Shown here piece by piece: positions 1 to 6,207 of a stretch of 6,484 nucleotides of DNA (positions within the stretch are counted from its first letter, which is position 1; each line of letters starts with the position of its first letter). The position numbers and the translations under genes are program-made. Location of the stretch: NCBI GenBank assembly GCA_947178085.1, contig CAMWWS010000157.1:1-6484 (forward strand), in the 5' to 3' direction. The stretch comes from an uncultured Lachnospiraceae bacterium. Its GTDB lineage: Bacteria > Bacillota_A > Clostridia > Lachnospirales > Lachnospiraceae. The notes beneath the pieces were generated by a model. The model was given only the letters and a program-made list of their open reading frames with translations, made no database searches and was not told where the DNA came from.

Positions 1-44
1 TCTATTACAGGTGGAAATGAGTCATTTAAAAGACATACATTCAT
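1..44 (-). CDS. Start of a probable family 4 glycosyltransferase (partial, runs off the left edge)
   Basis: An ATG at 44-42 opens a frame that continues to the window edge and gives 14 complete residues, MNVCLLNDSFPPVI, followed by Asp or Glu. A ribosome binding site AGAAGGG (60-54) lies 9 nt upstream. The pattern of a short hydrophobic strand, then N-D-S/T-F/Y-x-P-x-I, is typical of the first beta strand and nucleotide-sugar-binding loop of GT4 glycosyltransferases (many begin like LLxDxFxPxxDGVA). The family assignment therefore rests on a short N-terminal signature only. The start lies about 20 nt beyond a terminator-like hairpin downstream of ppdK, and I see no strong separate promoter, so it may depend on readthrough from ppdK or on a weak promoter in 100-126. 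It could also be another Rossmann-like protein with a similar first strand. Confidence 0.5.
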   Translation of the reverse strand, partial: MNVCLLNDSFPPVI

Positions 45-64
45 AAAAATATTCCCTTCTATAA

Positions 65-99
65 AGAGGAGCCCACCAACCACTCCGGTGAACCCCTCT
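65..99 (-). terminator. Terminator-like hairpin downstream of ppdK
   Basis: On the minus strand AGAGGGGTTCACC (99-87) can pair with GGTGGGCTCCTCT (77-65) to form a 13-bp stem with a few G-U wobbles and a 9-nt loop. The stem runs directly into a short U-rich tail, UUUAU (65-61). This fits a modest Rho-independent terminator for ppdK about 60 nt after its stop. The tail is short, so termination may be partial. The hairpin also sits just before the ribosome binding site of the next frame, so it could instead act as a leader structure for that gene. Confidence 0.5.
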
Positions 100-126
100 A
101 AATCGTTTAAAATTCCTATGTCATCT

Positions 127-161
127 ACAATAGAATCCTCGCTTCGCGATTATTCTATTGT
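127..161 (-). other. Stable hairpin abutting the ppdK stop codon
   Basis: ACAATAGAAT (127-136) and ATTCTATTGT (152-161) form a perfect 10-bp inverted repeat. Inside it TCGC (139-142) pairs with GCGA (146-149) around a TTC loop, with a small 2x2 internal loop between the two helices. The outer arm includes the last base of the ppdK TGA codon (163-161). No T-run follows on either strand, so it does not look like a classical intrinsic terminator. It may be a 3'-end stabilising structure or may work together with the hairpin at 65-99. Confidence 0.6.
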
Positions 162-2782
162 CATGAATTCTGAATAGCCGCCTGCGCTGCCGCGAGTCTT
201 GCAATAGGTACCCTGAATGGTGAGCAGGATACATAGGTAAGACCTACTTTGTGGCAGAACTCAACGGAAGACGGGTCGCCGCCGTGCTCGCCGCAGATAC
301 CCAGCTTGATATCCGGTCTGACTGAACGTCCTTTTTCTGCTGCCATCTGAACTAACTGACCTACGCCGTTCTGATCAAGTCTTGCAAACGGGTCAGATTC
401 ATAAATCTTATTCTTATAATAATCGCCTAAGAACTTGCCTGCATCATCACGTGAGAATCCGAATGTCATCTGTGTCAAATCGTTGGTTCCGAATGAGAAG
501 AACTCTGCTTCTTCTGCAATTTCATTTGCAAGAAGCGCTGCTCTCGGTATTTCAATCATAGTACCTACATGGTATTTGATATCCGAGTTTTTCTCTTTCT
601 TAACCTGCTCTGCAACTTCTACTACAACGTCTTTTACGAACTTCAATTCTTTCTTCTCGCCTACGAGCGGAATCATGATTTCCGGAACGATATCAAATCC
701 TTTTTCTGCCTTAACTTCTATCGCAGCTTCCATAACAGCTCTGGTCTGCATCTTGGCAATTTCAGGATAGGTAACTGCAAGACGGCAGCCGCGGTGTCCC
801 ATCATCGGGTTAAACTCATGAAGGGAATCGCAGATTTCCTGTACCTCTTCTGCTGTCATCATCATCTCTACTGCCAAGTCGTCAATATCGTTTTTATCGG
901 TCGGTACGAATTCATGAAGCGGCGGATCCAAGAAACGGATTGTAACAGGTCTGCCTTCCATAACTTCATATAATGCCTTGAAATCTCCTTTCTGGAAAGG
1001 AATAAGAGCATTCAAAGCTTTTTCTCTCTGCTCAACGGTTCTTGCCAGAATCATCTGACGAATCTTAGGAATTCTGTCAGGATCGAAGAACATATGCTCC
1101 GTACGGCACAGTCCGATGCCTTCCGCACCATATTTTACAGCGTTAGCCGCATCTGCGGGAGTATCTGCATTAGTACGAACCTGCAGTGTACGGTATTCAT
1201 CCGCCCAAGCCATAATACGTCCGAAATTACCGCTTACGGTAGCTTCTACTGTCTTAATATCGCCTTTATAAATCTTACCGGTTGAACCGTCTAAGGAAAT
1301 GTAATCTCCTTCATGGAATACTTCTCCGCCCAACTGGAATACCTTATCCAGTTCGTTTATAGCTATGTCGCCGCAGCCTGATACACATGCTGTACCCATA
1401 CCACGCGCTACAACAGCTGCATGTGATGTCATACCGCCTCTTACAGTCAGAATACCTTCTGCTGCATGCATACCTTCAATATCTTCCGGTGAAGTCTCCA
1501 GACGTACCAGAATGACTCTTTCTCCTTTTTCATGAGCAGCCTTAGCTTCTTCTGCGGTGAAATATACCTTACCTGCTGCCGCACCTGGAGATGCCGGAAG
1601 CGCCTGTCCGATAACCTGTCCTGCTTTTAAAGCATCTGCATCAAAAGCGGGGTGCAGAAGCTGGTCTAAAGATTTAGCTTCAATCCTGAGTACAGCCTCC
1701 TGCGGTGTGATTTTTCCTTCATCTACAAGGTCGCATGCAATCTGGATTGCTGCCGGAGCGGTTCTCTTTCCGTTACGTGTCTGTAAGAAGAAAAGCTTTC
1801 CGTTCTCAATTGTAAACTCCATATCCTGCATATCGCGGTAATGCTCTTCAAGTTTGTTGGCAATTTCCATGAACTGCTTGTAGCATTCCGGCAAATCCTG
1901 CTCCAATCTGGTAATCGGCTGCGGTGTTCTGATACCTGCAACAACATCCTCACCCTGAGCATTAATCAGATATTCGCCATAGATACCCTTGGCTCCGGTA
2001 GAGGGATTTCTGGTAAATGCTACGCCTGTTCCCGATGTGTCGCCCATATTACCGAATACCATTGCCTGTACATTGACAGCAGTACCCCAGTCACCCGGAA
2101 TATCATTCATCCTTCTATATACTATAGCTCTTTCATTATCCCATGAACGGAAAACAGCCTTAACAGCTTCCATCAACTGTACCTTAGGCTCCTGTGGGAA
2201 TTCTTCGCCCTTATTCTCCTTATAGATTGCCTTGAATTTTACGATGATTTCTTTCATATCATCCGCTGTAAGATCCGTGTCGTACTTAACGCCTTTTGAC
2301 TCTTTAATCTCGTCCAAAATTCTTTCAAAATAAGATTTCGGGATTTCCATAACGACATCGGAAAACATCTGAATAAATCTTCTGTATGAATCATATGCGA
2401 ATCTTGGATTTCCTGTCTTTTTTGCAAAACCTTCAACTGCAATGTCTGTAAGCCCAAGATTTAGAATTGTGTCCATCATTCCCGGCATGGATGCTCTTGC
2501 TCCCGAACGAACAGATACTAAAAGCGGATTCTCGGTATCTCCGAACTTCTTGCCCTGTTTGCCCTCCAAAATCTCAAGCGCATCAAAAATTTGTTTCTTA
2601 ATTTCCTCTGAAATCTGTTTACCGTTATTGTAATAGTCCGTACAAGCTTCTGTCGTAACAGTAAAGCCCTGTGGAATAGGCAGCCCCAGATTAGTCATCT
2701 CTGCAAGATTAGCCCCTTTGCCGCCCAGAAGATTACGCATATCAGCGTTACCTTCTTCAAATAAGTACACCCATTTTGCCAT
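161..2782 (-). CDS. ppdK: Pyruvate, phosphate dikinase
   Basis: This 873-residue cytosolic enzyme interconverts pyruvate + ATP + Pi and PEP + AMP + PPi; in many anaerobic Clostridia it participates in PPi-linked glycolysis or gluconeogenesis. The N-terminal ATP-grasp region (about 1-340) shows the GGKGANL loop (20-26), VRSGARASMPGMMDT (91-105), E322 and Q334. The central swivelling domain (about 375-510) carries the phosphorylated histidine H454 in TSHAAVVAR. The C-terminal PEP/pyruvate barrel has R560, R616, E744, N767-D768 and the catalytic cysteine C830 in GICGEHGGDP. These are each one position before the Clostridium symbiosum residues I recall, and the length matches the family, so the gene looks intact and active. 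The ATG is preceded by AAGGAGAG (2794-2787) at ideal spacing, and the gene has its own promoter upstream. No PPDK regulatory-protein gene is visible. Confidence 0.98.
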   Translation of the reverse strand: MAKWVYLFEEGNADMRNLLGGKGANLAEMTNLGLPIPQGFTVTTEACTDYYNNGKQISEEIKKQIFDALEILEGKQGKKFGDTENPLLVSVRSGARASMPGMMDTILNLGLTDIAVEGFAKKTGNPRFAYDSYRRFIQMFSDVVMEIPKSYFERILDEIKESKGVKYDTDLTADDMKEIIVKFKAIYKENKGEEFPQEPKVQLMEAVKAVFRSWDNERAIVYRRMNDIPGDWGTAVNVQAMVFGNMGDTSGTGVAFTRNPSTGAKGIYGEYLINAQGEDVVAGIRTPQPITRLEQDLPECYKQFMEIANKLEEHYRDMQDMEFTIENGKLFFLQTRNGKRTAPAAIQIACDLVDEGKITPQEAVLRIEAKSLDQLLHPAFDADALKAGQVIGQALPASPGAAAGKVYFTAEEAKAAHEKGERVILVRLETSPEDIEGMHAAEGILTVRGGMTSHAAVVARGMGTACVSGCGDIAINELDKVFQLGGEVFHEGDYISLDGSTGKIYKGDIKTVEATVSGNFGRIMAWADEYRTLQVRTNADTPADAANAVKYGAEGIGLCRTEHMFFDPDRIPKIRQMILARTVEQREKALNALIPFQKGDFKALYEVMEGRPVTIRFLDPPLHEFVPTDKNDIDDLAVEMMMTAEEVQEICDSLHEFNPMMGHRGCRLAVTYPEIAKMQTRAVMEAAIEVKAEKGFDIVPEIMIPLVGEKKELKFVKDVVVEVAEQVKKEKNSDIKYHVGTMIEIPRAALLANEIAEEAEFFSFGTNDLTQMTFGFSRDDAGKFLGDYYKNKIYESDPFARLDQNGVGQLVQMAAEKGRSVRPDIKLGICGEHGGDPSSVEFCHKVGLTYVSCSPFRVPIARLAAAQAAIQNS

Positions 2783-2786
2783 AGTT

Positions 2787-2834
2787 CTCTCCTTCTTTCA
2801 TATAATCATAAATAGATGCTAGTAACCCTATCAA
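2787..2834 (-). promoter_or_regulatory. Sigma-70-type promoter and ribosome binding site of ppdK
   Basis: On the minus strand TTGATA (2834-2829, 5 of 6 to TTGACA) and TATGAT (2810-2805, 5 of 6 to TATAAT) are separated by 18 nt. Transcription would start near 2798, giving a very short leader of about 16 nt that contains AAGGAGAG (2794-2787), 4 nt before the ATG. This supports ppdK being transcribed independently of the GDPD gene, whose stop is at 2873. No terminator for the GDPD gene is evident in the 90-nt gap. Confidence 0.65.
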
Positions 2835-2872
2835 TAACTATACCATATCTTTTGGCAATACGCACCATTTTT

Positions 2873-3730
2873 TTAATTATTTTCCAGTGATTTTTTTGTA
2901 TCATCAGGAATAAAGCTGTCGAAAATGAACAAATCAAAATCATCCTTAAGACTTTCCAACTGCTTCTGACTCTTCACAGTCCATGCAACCGCCAGATTTT
3001 TATATAATTTCCGGCAGATTTTCCTACCGGGTTCATTCTTGAAATTACAGTTATATGCTATAAAATCCGGGCTGGTAATGAAGTTCAAAAGAAGGTGTGT
3101 CAGGAAAAAATGCAATATATTCTTATAACCGCCATCCAGCCTAAAATTCGTGGACAATTGCCCTCTCATGACTTCCCTGTGATGTCTGCGATACCATAAC
3201 AGGGCAAGCGGATTAAAAGATTCGATGCAGTAAACGCCTTCGTATTCTGAGAGCATCTTATCCACGACAGGACACAATGCCAGATTCGTCCATTCAATTT
3301 TCAGTTCCACTATCAGCGGAACCTTTCCTGCTGCCATCTCCAGAAATTCCTTAAGTGTCGGTATTTTTTCCTCTGTATCCAGCAAAGATTGCTGCTGCAG
3401 CTGCTCATAAGTCATATCTTCAATTTTTCCCGATACGCCGCACATCCGTTCCAAGGTAAAATCATGAAAAATAACCGGAATCCCGTCCTTAGTAAGCTGT
3501 ACATCCAATTCTATGCCGTATCCGGCATCCACTGCCATTCTAAATGCTTTCATGGAGTTCTCAGGCGCTTCTGTTTCGTTATTGTGCAGTCCGCGGTGCG
3601 CATATAGTACTCCCATATAGGGAGTTTTTTGCGGTTTGTTGAATATGCGCGGCATAATCATTAGGAAATATAGCAATATAAGAGCTGCAATACATACTGT
3701 TATTATTGTAATTATTTTTGGGATTATCAT
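2873..3730 (-). CDS. Membrane-anchored glycerophosphodiester phosphodiesterase
   Basis: A 285-residue protein of the GDPD family, which hydrolyses glycerophosphodiesters to sn-glycerol-3-phosphate and an alcohol. Residues 5-28 form an uninterrupted hydrophobic stretch, a likely single transmembrane anchor or uncleaved signal with the catalytic domain after it. The TIM-barrel signatures are clear: AHRG (44-47, catalytic H45 and R46), PENS (56-59), ELDVQLTKDGIPVIFHD (74-90, metal ligands E74 and D76, catalytic H89), VELK (141-144), SFNP (171-174) and the late AWTV strand (249-252). All expected catalytic residues are present, so it should be active; the physiological substrate (deacylated phospholipid or a teichoic-acid-like polymer) cannot be read from sequence. 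The ATG is fixed by an in-frame TGA 6 nt upstream, yet the nearest Shine-Dalgarno-like GGAAAGG is about 15 nt away, so translation initiation may be weak. No confident promoter was found; the upstream gap is filled by the inverted-repeat element. Confidence 0.93.
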   Translation of the reverse strand: MIIPKIITIITVCIAALILLYFLMIMPRIFNKPQKTPYMGVLYAHRGLHNNETEAPENSMKAFRMAVDAGYGIELDVQLTKDGIPVIFHDFTLERMCGVSGKIEDMTYEQLQQQSLLDTEEKIPTLKEFLEMAAGKVPLIVELKIEWTNLALCPVVDKMLSEYEGVYCIESFNPLALLWYRRHHREVMRGQLSTNFRLDGGYKNILHFFLTHLLLNFITSPDFIAYNCNFKNEPGRKICRKLYKNLAVAWTVKSQKQLESLKDDFDLFIFDSFIPDDTKKSLENN

Positions 3731-3790
3731 ACTTTTTCAATGCTGCCTTTCCAATGATGTATAAATTTACTGTTCCTTTTTCGAATTCAG

Positions 3791-4022
3791 ATGGCAGATT
3801 GCACAAAATGTTCTCTCGCACCTGACTCCGGAACATGGATTTTCTAAATATTCCGATGACACTGTGAGGACGGACGCAACCGCCCGCCATTCGCCGTCCA
3901 GGCTCACTGCGGGCTTTACGGGACATCCATGTCCCGTAATTGCTGGGTATCTAGTCGGAATATTAAGAAAATCACATATTCCTGCGCAAGGCACTTCGTG
4001 AACATTTTGTGCAATCTGCCAG
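3791..4022. repeat. Roughly 232-bp palindromic (inverted-repeat) element filling the gap between two genes
   Basis: The 330-nt gap 3731-4060 has no convincing gene but holds a long imperfect palindrome. The outer arms 3792-3813 and 4000-4021 are perfectly complementary over 22 bp. After an internal loop of about 16-17 nt per side, a second stem pairs 3830-3856 with 3955-3982, with two mismatches and one bulge. The core 3857-3954 contains its own hairpins. The arrangement fits either a mobile MITE-like or REP-like element or a structured RNA. A 3-bp direct repeat (CAG at 3788-3790 and 4023-4025) flanks it, too short to count as a target duplication. No T-tract follows either end, so it is not a simple terminator. 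Two open frames cross it on the minus strand, but both are explained by stop-free palindromic sequence. Orientation is undetermined. Confidence 0.8.
3864..3939. other. Structured core of the palindromic element: two hairpins and a possible pseudoknot
   Basis: Hairpin A pairs GTGAG (3864-3868) with CTCAC (3903-3907) and GACGG (3869-3873) with CCGTC (3894-3898), leaving a 20-nt loop. That loop contains GCCCGC (3882-3887), exactly complementary to GCGGGC (3909-3914) just outside the hairpin, an H-type pseudoknot geometry. Hairpin B is a perfect 10-bp stem (3916-3925 with 3930-3939) closed by a 4-nt loop, with core CGGGACA/TGTCCCG. Nested helices plus a possible tertiary contact are more than a bare transposon end would need, so an RNA function is possible, but no known family is recognised. 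Confidence 0.5.
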
Positions 4023-4060
4023 CAGTATTTTATATAAGCACCTTTTGACACCTCATTTTT

Positions 4061-6163
4061 TTAGATAATGTTTTTTTCAAAATTAAAGCGTTTTTCTATC
4101 ATCTTCAAATATCGCTCATTATGGCTTGCGGCAACAAGCATCGGGGCGTATGCATCCCTTCCGCTGATACGAAACATATAGGGGTAGTCTTTAAAATGAC
4201 TGTGATACTCGTGCGCGAAAGCAAGGATGCCTTCCTGGATTTTTTGGATTCTTTCTTTTTCCAAATCATTCATATCTGTCTGTCCAAAAGCAAGTGTAAT
4301 GTCCAGTTCTTCCAAATACCGAGAAGATTTCTCCCCTGTCTTTCCTTCATAAAAACCTGTAAATTGCGGTGTCGGTGATGACAGCAGAAGTTCCCAGAAG
4401 ACGTTATAATCTTTGTTTGGATCATGTTTCTTAAGCAGATCCCTGTTGTGGCTTTGGGAATACAAGTACGCTGTCAGTTTTCCTTTCTGCAAAAAAATTT
4501 CAGATGCATCCGGCTCTGCATTATGTATCGTATTGGTTCCGGCAATGATTCCGGTCACCTGACACGGAATTTTCCAGACTTTCTCTATCAGATGGGAAAG
4601 TGACATCGCTCCACTTCCTGCCCATCCGATATCCACTGCTGCCACCCTGCTGCAGCCGTCTAAAACCTGCGCATAATATTTCTTTGCTGCCGTCATTTGC
4701 GGCTCATATACTGCAAGCACCTGCTCCCACTTTGATTCAATAAATCGTTTAAGCTGACGCACATTTTTATCGGTAAGTTCTTCATCGGATTTTACAAGTT
4801 TTTCATCCGGTTTCATAAGTTCATCATCTGATTTTATATCCAGCTGTTCCGTAAGACTATCCAGTTCCATAGAGTGCAGGATACGGGCAATAGTATATTT
4901 CTGATTTACCTTGTGGTATAGAAATCTCCTGAAAAAATCATGCTTATCCTCATTCGCCATCAGTTTTACTGCCGCTTTTCTTGACCAGTAAACATATTCT
5001 GTGGAATCCTCAGGATAAAGGAAATCATAAACCTGCTTTAAAATATCTCCATCCCGTGACAGAAATAACAGTTTGTCCAATACATGATGATTATAATACT
5101 CATGAATAAAATTGCAATATCCAACTACAAAAAGTCCGCCATAAATAAAACCATACTCGTATTCCATTCCATAAGAATGCAGACCATTATAGAGATGGCT
5201 GCTCACAAGCGCCCTATATGCGCTGCCTATAATAGCAGACATATCCATAGGCCGATATAGCAGGACATTTTTATTGATATTTGGATACGGCAGAGTGGCA
5301 ATACCACAATTTCCTGCCATCTTTTCATCACTGTGAGGATTGTCTCCGACATGTACGATTGAAAGGACGTTATAATCCTTTATTACTTCATGGTATAAGC
5401 TGCCTTCGGCTTTGCTTTTATGATATGTATTGGATACATAAATCTTCTCTATCCCTGTAAACCCGGCATTTCCCAAAATCTTTGCAATACATTCTTCGGA
5501 CAAGTACATATCAGATACTATGATCAATTTCTTATTCATGGACTGAAGACGCTTCCAGACTTCCAGCATGAACGGATTCGCATAACAGAGCTTTTGCTCG
5601 GTTTCCTGTTCTATTTCTATTCCTTTTTCGGTAGACAGACCCGTTTCTTTCTCCAGATTTTCCCAAATATCATTAAGGTCAATCTCCATATGTCCGTTTC
5701 GTTTTTTACATATTTCCCTTGCATCCCATTCCGCCCAAGTACGGATATTTTTAAAGTCCATAATGTCAAATGACTCACCGACCAGGAAAAATGAATCTGC
5801 CGGAACTGAAAATGGGCGAAAAATCAGGGTATCAAAAACATCAAAAGATATGACATCATAGTCCTTTAGCTTATCAATATAGGCAGCAACAGAAAGATTG
5901 GGATTGGCTTTCAGATAAGCTTCCGATTCGCTCATTTTTATGTTTAATCTCCTGCTCTCATACACTTCCGTTTCCGGCTTGCGTCCGAGGAAATGACAAA
6001 AGAGAACATAATAAGCAAAATTCAGCCATAACAAATAAAACCATGACACCACTTTGCGTATTCCTGTTGTGCCGTCATGGAATTTATGATATCTAAATGC
6101 AATTCCGGTATGTTTGTTTACCAGAGGTTGATAGATTTTTTGAGTTATGTTTTGAATGGCCAC
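4061..6163 (-). CDS. Two-domain COG5610-like HAD-superfamily protein with N-terminal hydrophobic segment
   Basis: With the GTG start at 6163 this is a 700-residue protein. Residues 38-60 are strongly hydrophobic and lack charges (WFYLLWLNFAYYVLF), suggesting a membrane-associated N-terminus. A HAD-like domain follows (about 100-300): motif I FDVFDTL (nucleophile D108), motif II SDMYLS (S217), a motif III lysine in HKSK (249-251) and motif IV VGDNPHSDEKMAG (D274, D279). The usual +2 acid of phosphatase-type HADs is Phe here. The second half (about 330-620) contains LLFLSRDGDILKQVYD and VDIGWAGSG, then LLSSPTPQFTGFY, typical of the C-terminal part of COG5610-type predicted hydrolases often found near surface-polysaccharide genes. 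A charged heptad-repeat linker lies between the two key motifs of that half. The open frame extends to an ATG at 6304, but that would overlap mazF by 97 nt. Substrate and partner are unknown. Confidence 0.85.
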   Translation of the reverse strand: MAIQNITQKIYQPLVNKHTGIAFRYHKFHDGTTGIRKVVSWFYLLWLNFAYYVLFCHFLGRKPETEVYESRRLNIKMSESEAYLKANPNLSVAAYIDKLKDYDVISFDVFDTLIFRPFSVPADSFFLVGESFDIMDFKNIRTWAEWDAREICKKRNGHMEIDLNDIWENLEKETGLSTEKGIEIEQETEQKLCYANPFMLEVWKRLQSMNKKLIIVSDMYLSEECIAKILGNAGFTGIEKIYVSNTYHKSKAEGSLYHEVIKDYNVLSIVHVGDNPHSDEKMAGNCGIATLPYPNINKNVLLYRPMDMSAIIGSAYRALVSSHLYNGLHSYGMEYEYGFIYGGLFVVGYCNFIHEYYNHHVLDKLLFLSRDGDILKQVYDFLYPEDSTEYVYWSRKAAVKLMANEDKHDFFRRFLYHKVNQKYTIARILHSMELDSLTEQLDIKSDDELMKPDEKLVKSDEELTDKNVRQLKRFIESKWEQVLAVYEPQMTAAKKYYAQVLDGCSRVAAVDIGWAGSGAMSLSHLIEKVWKIPCQVTGIIAGTNTIHNAEPDASEIFLQKGKLTAYLYSQSHNRDLLKKHDPNKDYNVFWELLLSSPTPQFTGFYEGKTGEKSSRYLEELDITLAFGQTDMNDLEKERIQKIQEGILAFAHEYHSHFKDYPYMFRISGRDAYAPMLVAASHNERYLKMIEKRFNFEKNII
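4772..4834 (-). repeat. Three-copy 21-bp in-frame tandem repeat inside the HAD protein gene
   Basis: On the minus strand three consecutive 21-nt units (4834-4814, 4813-4793, 4792-4772) encode KSDDELM, KPDEKLV and KSDEELT. The units share an AAA-YCN-GAT-GAW-RAA-CTT-type pattern and are clearly related at the DNA level. Each is a multiple of three, so copy-number change would lengthen or shorten a charged, probably helical linker without breaking the frame. Confidence 0.85.
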
Positions 6164-6179
6164 TGTGATGTCTTTCCTT
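6161..6179 (-). promoter_or_regulatory. Ribosome binding site and GTG start deciding the HAD protein N-terminus
   Basis: AAGGAAAG (6179-6172) lies 8 nt before a GTG (6163-6161) that is in frame with the HAD protein. It is the first usable start codon after the mazF stop at 6208, 44 nt downstream of it. The other candidates are weaker: the ATG at 6304 overlaps mazF, and the first ATG inside the frame (at 5935, in NIKMSESEA) has AGGAG 13 nt away and would lose the hydrophobic segment. Confidence 0.6.
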
Positions 6180-6207
6180 ATGTTTCCTTGTTCTTTTCTT
6201 TCTTTAA

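Noticed and set aside
435..2633. Several plus-strand frames of 60-134 codons opposite ppdK
   Set aside because: They are antisense shadows of a strongly conserved coding sequence with no start signals or recognisable domains of their own.
2850..2872. Possible terminator between the GDPD gene and ppdK
   Set aside because: Only a 3-4 bp stem (TGG/CCA) can form, and the adjacent T-run is on the plus strand, where no gene ends here.
3579..3926. Minus-strand 115-codon frame overlapping the palindrome and the GDPD start
   Set aside because: It overlaps the well-supported GDPD gene in another frame by about 150 nt and otherwise reads the palindrome core.
3791..4022. Group II intron or IS-encoded transposase fragment as an explanation for the palindrome
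   Set aside because: No domain V-like intron motif, no reverse transcriptase or transposase coding sequence and no convincing target-site duplication are visible.
3767..4051. Minus-strand 94-codon frame with a GTG start crossing the palindromic element
   Set aside because: It lies almost wholly within the inverted repeat, has no properly spaced ribosome binding site, and its composition shows no recognisable domain. The open frame is best explained by the palindrome.
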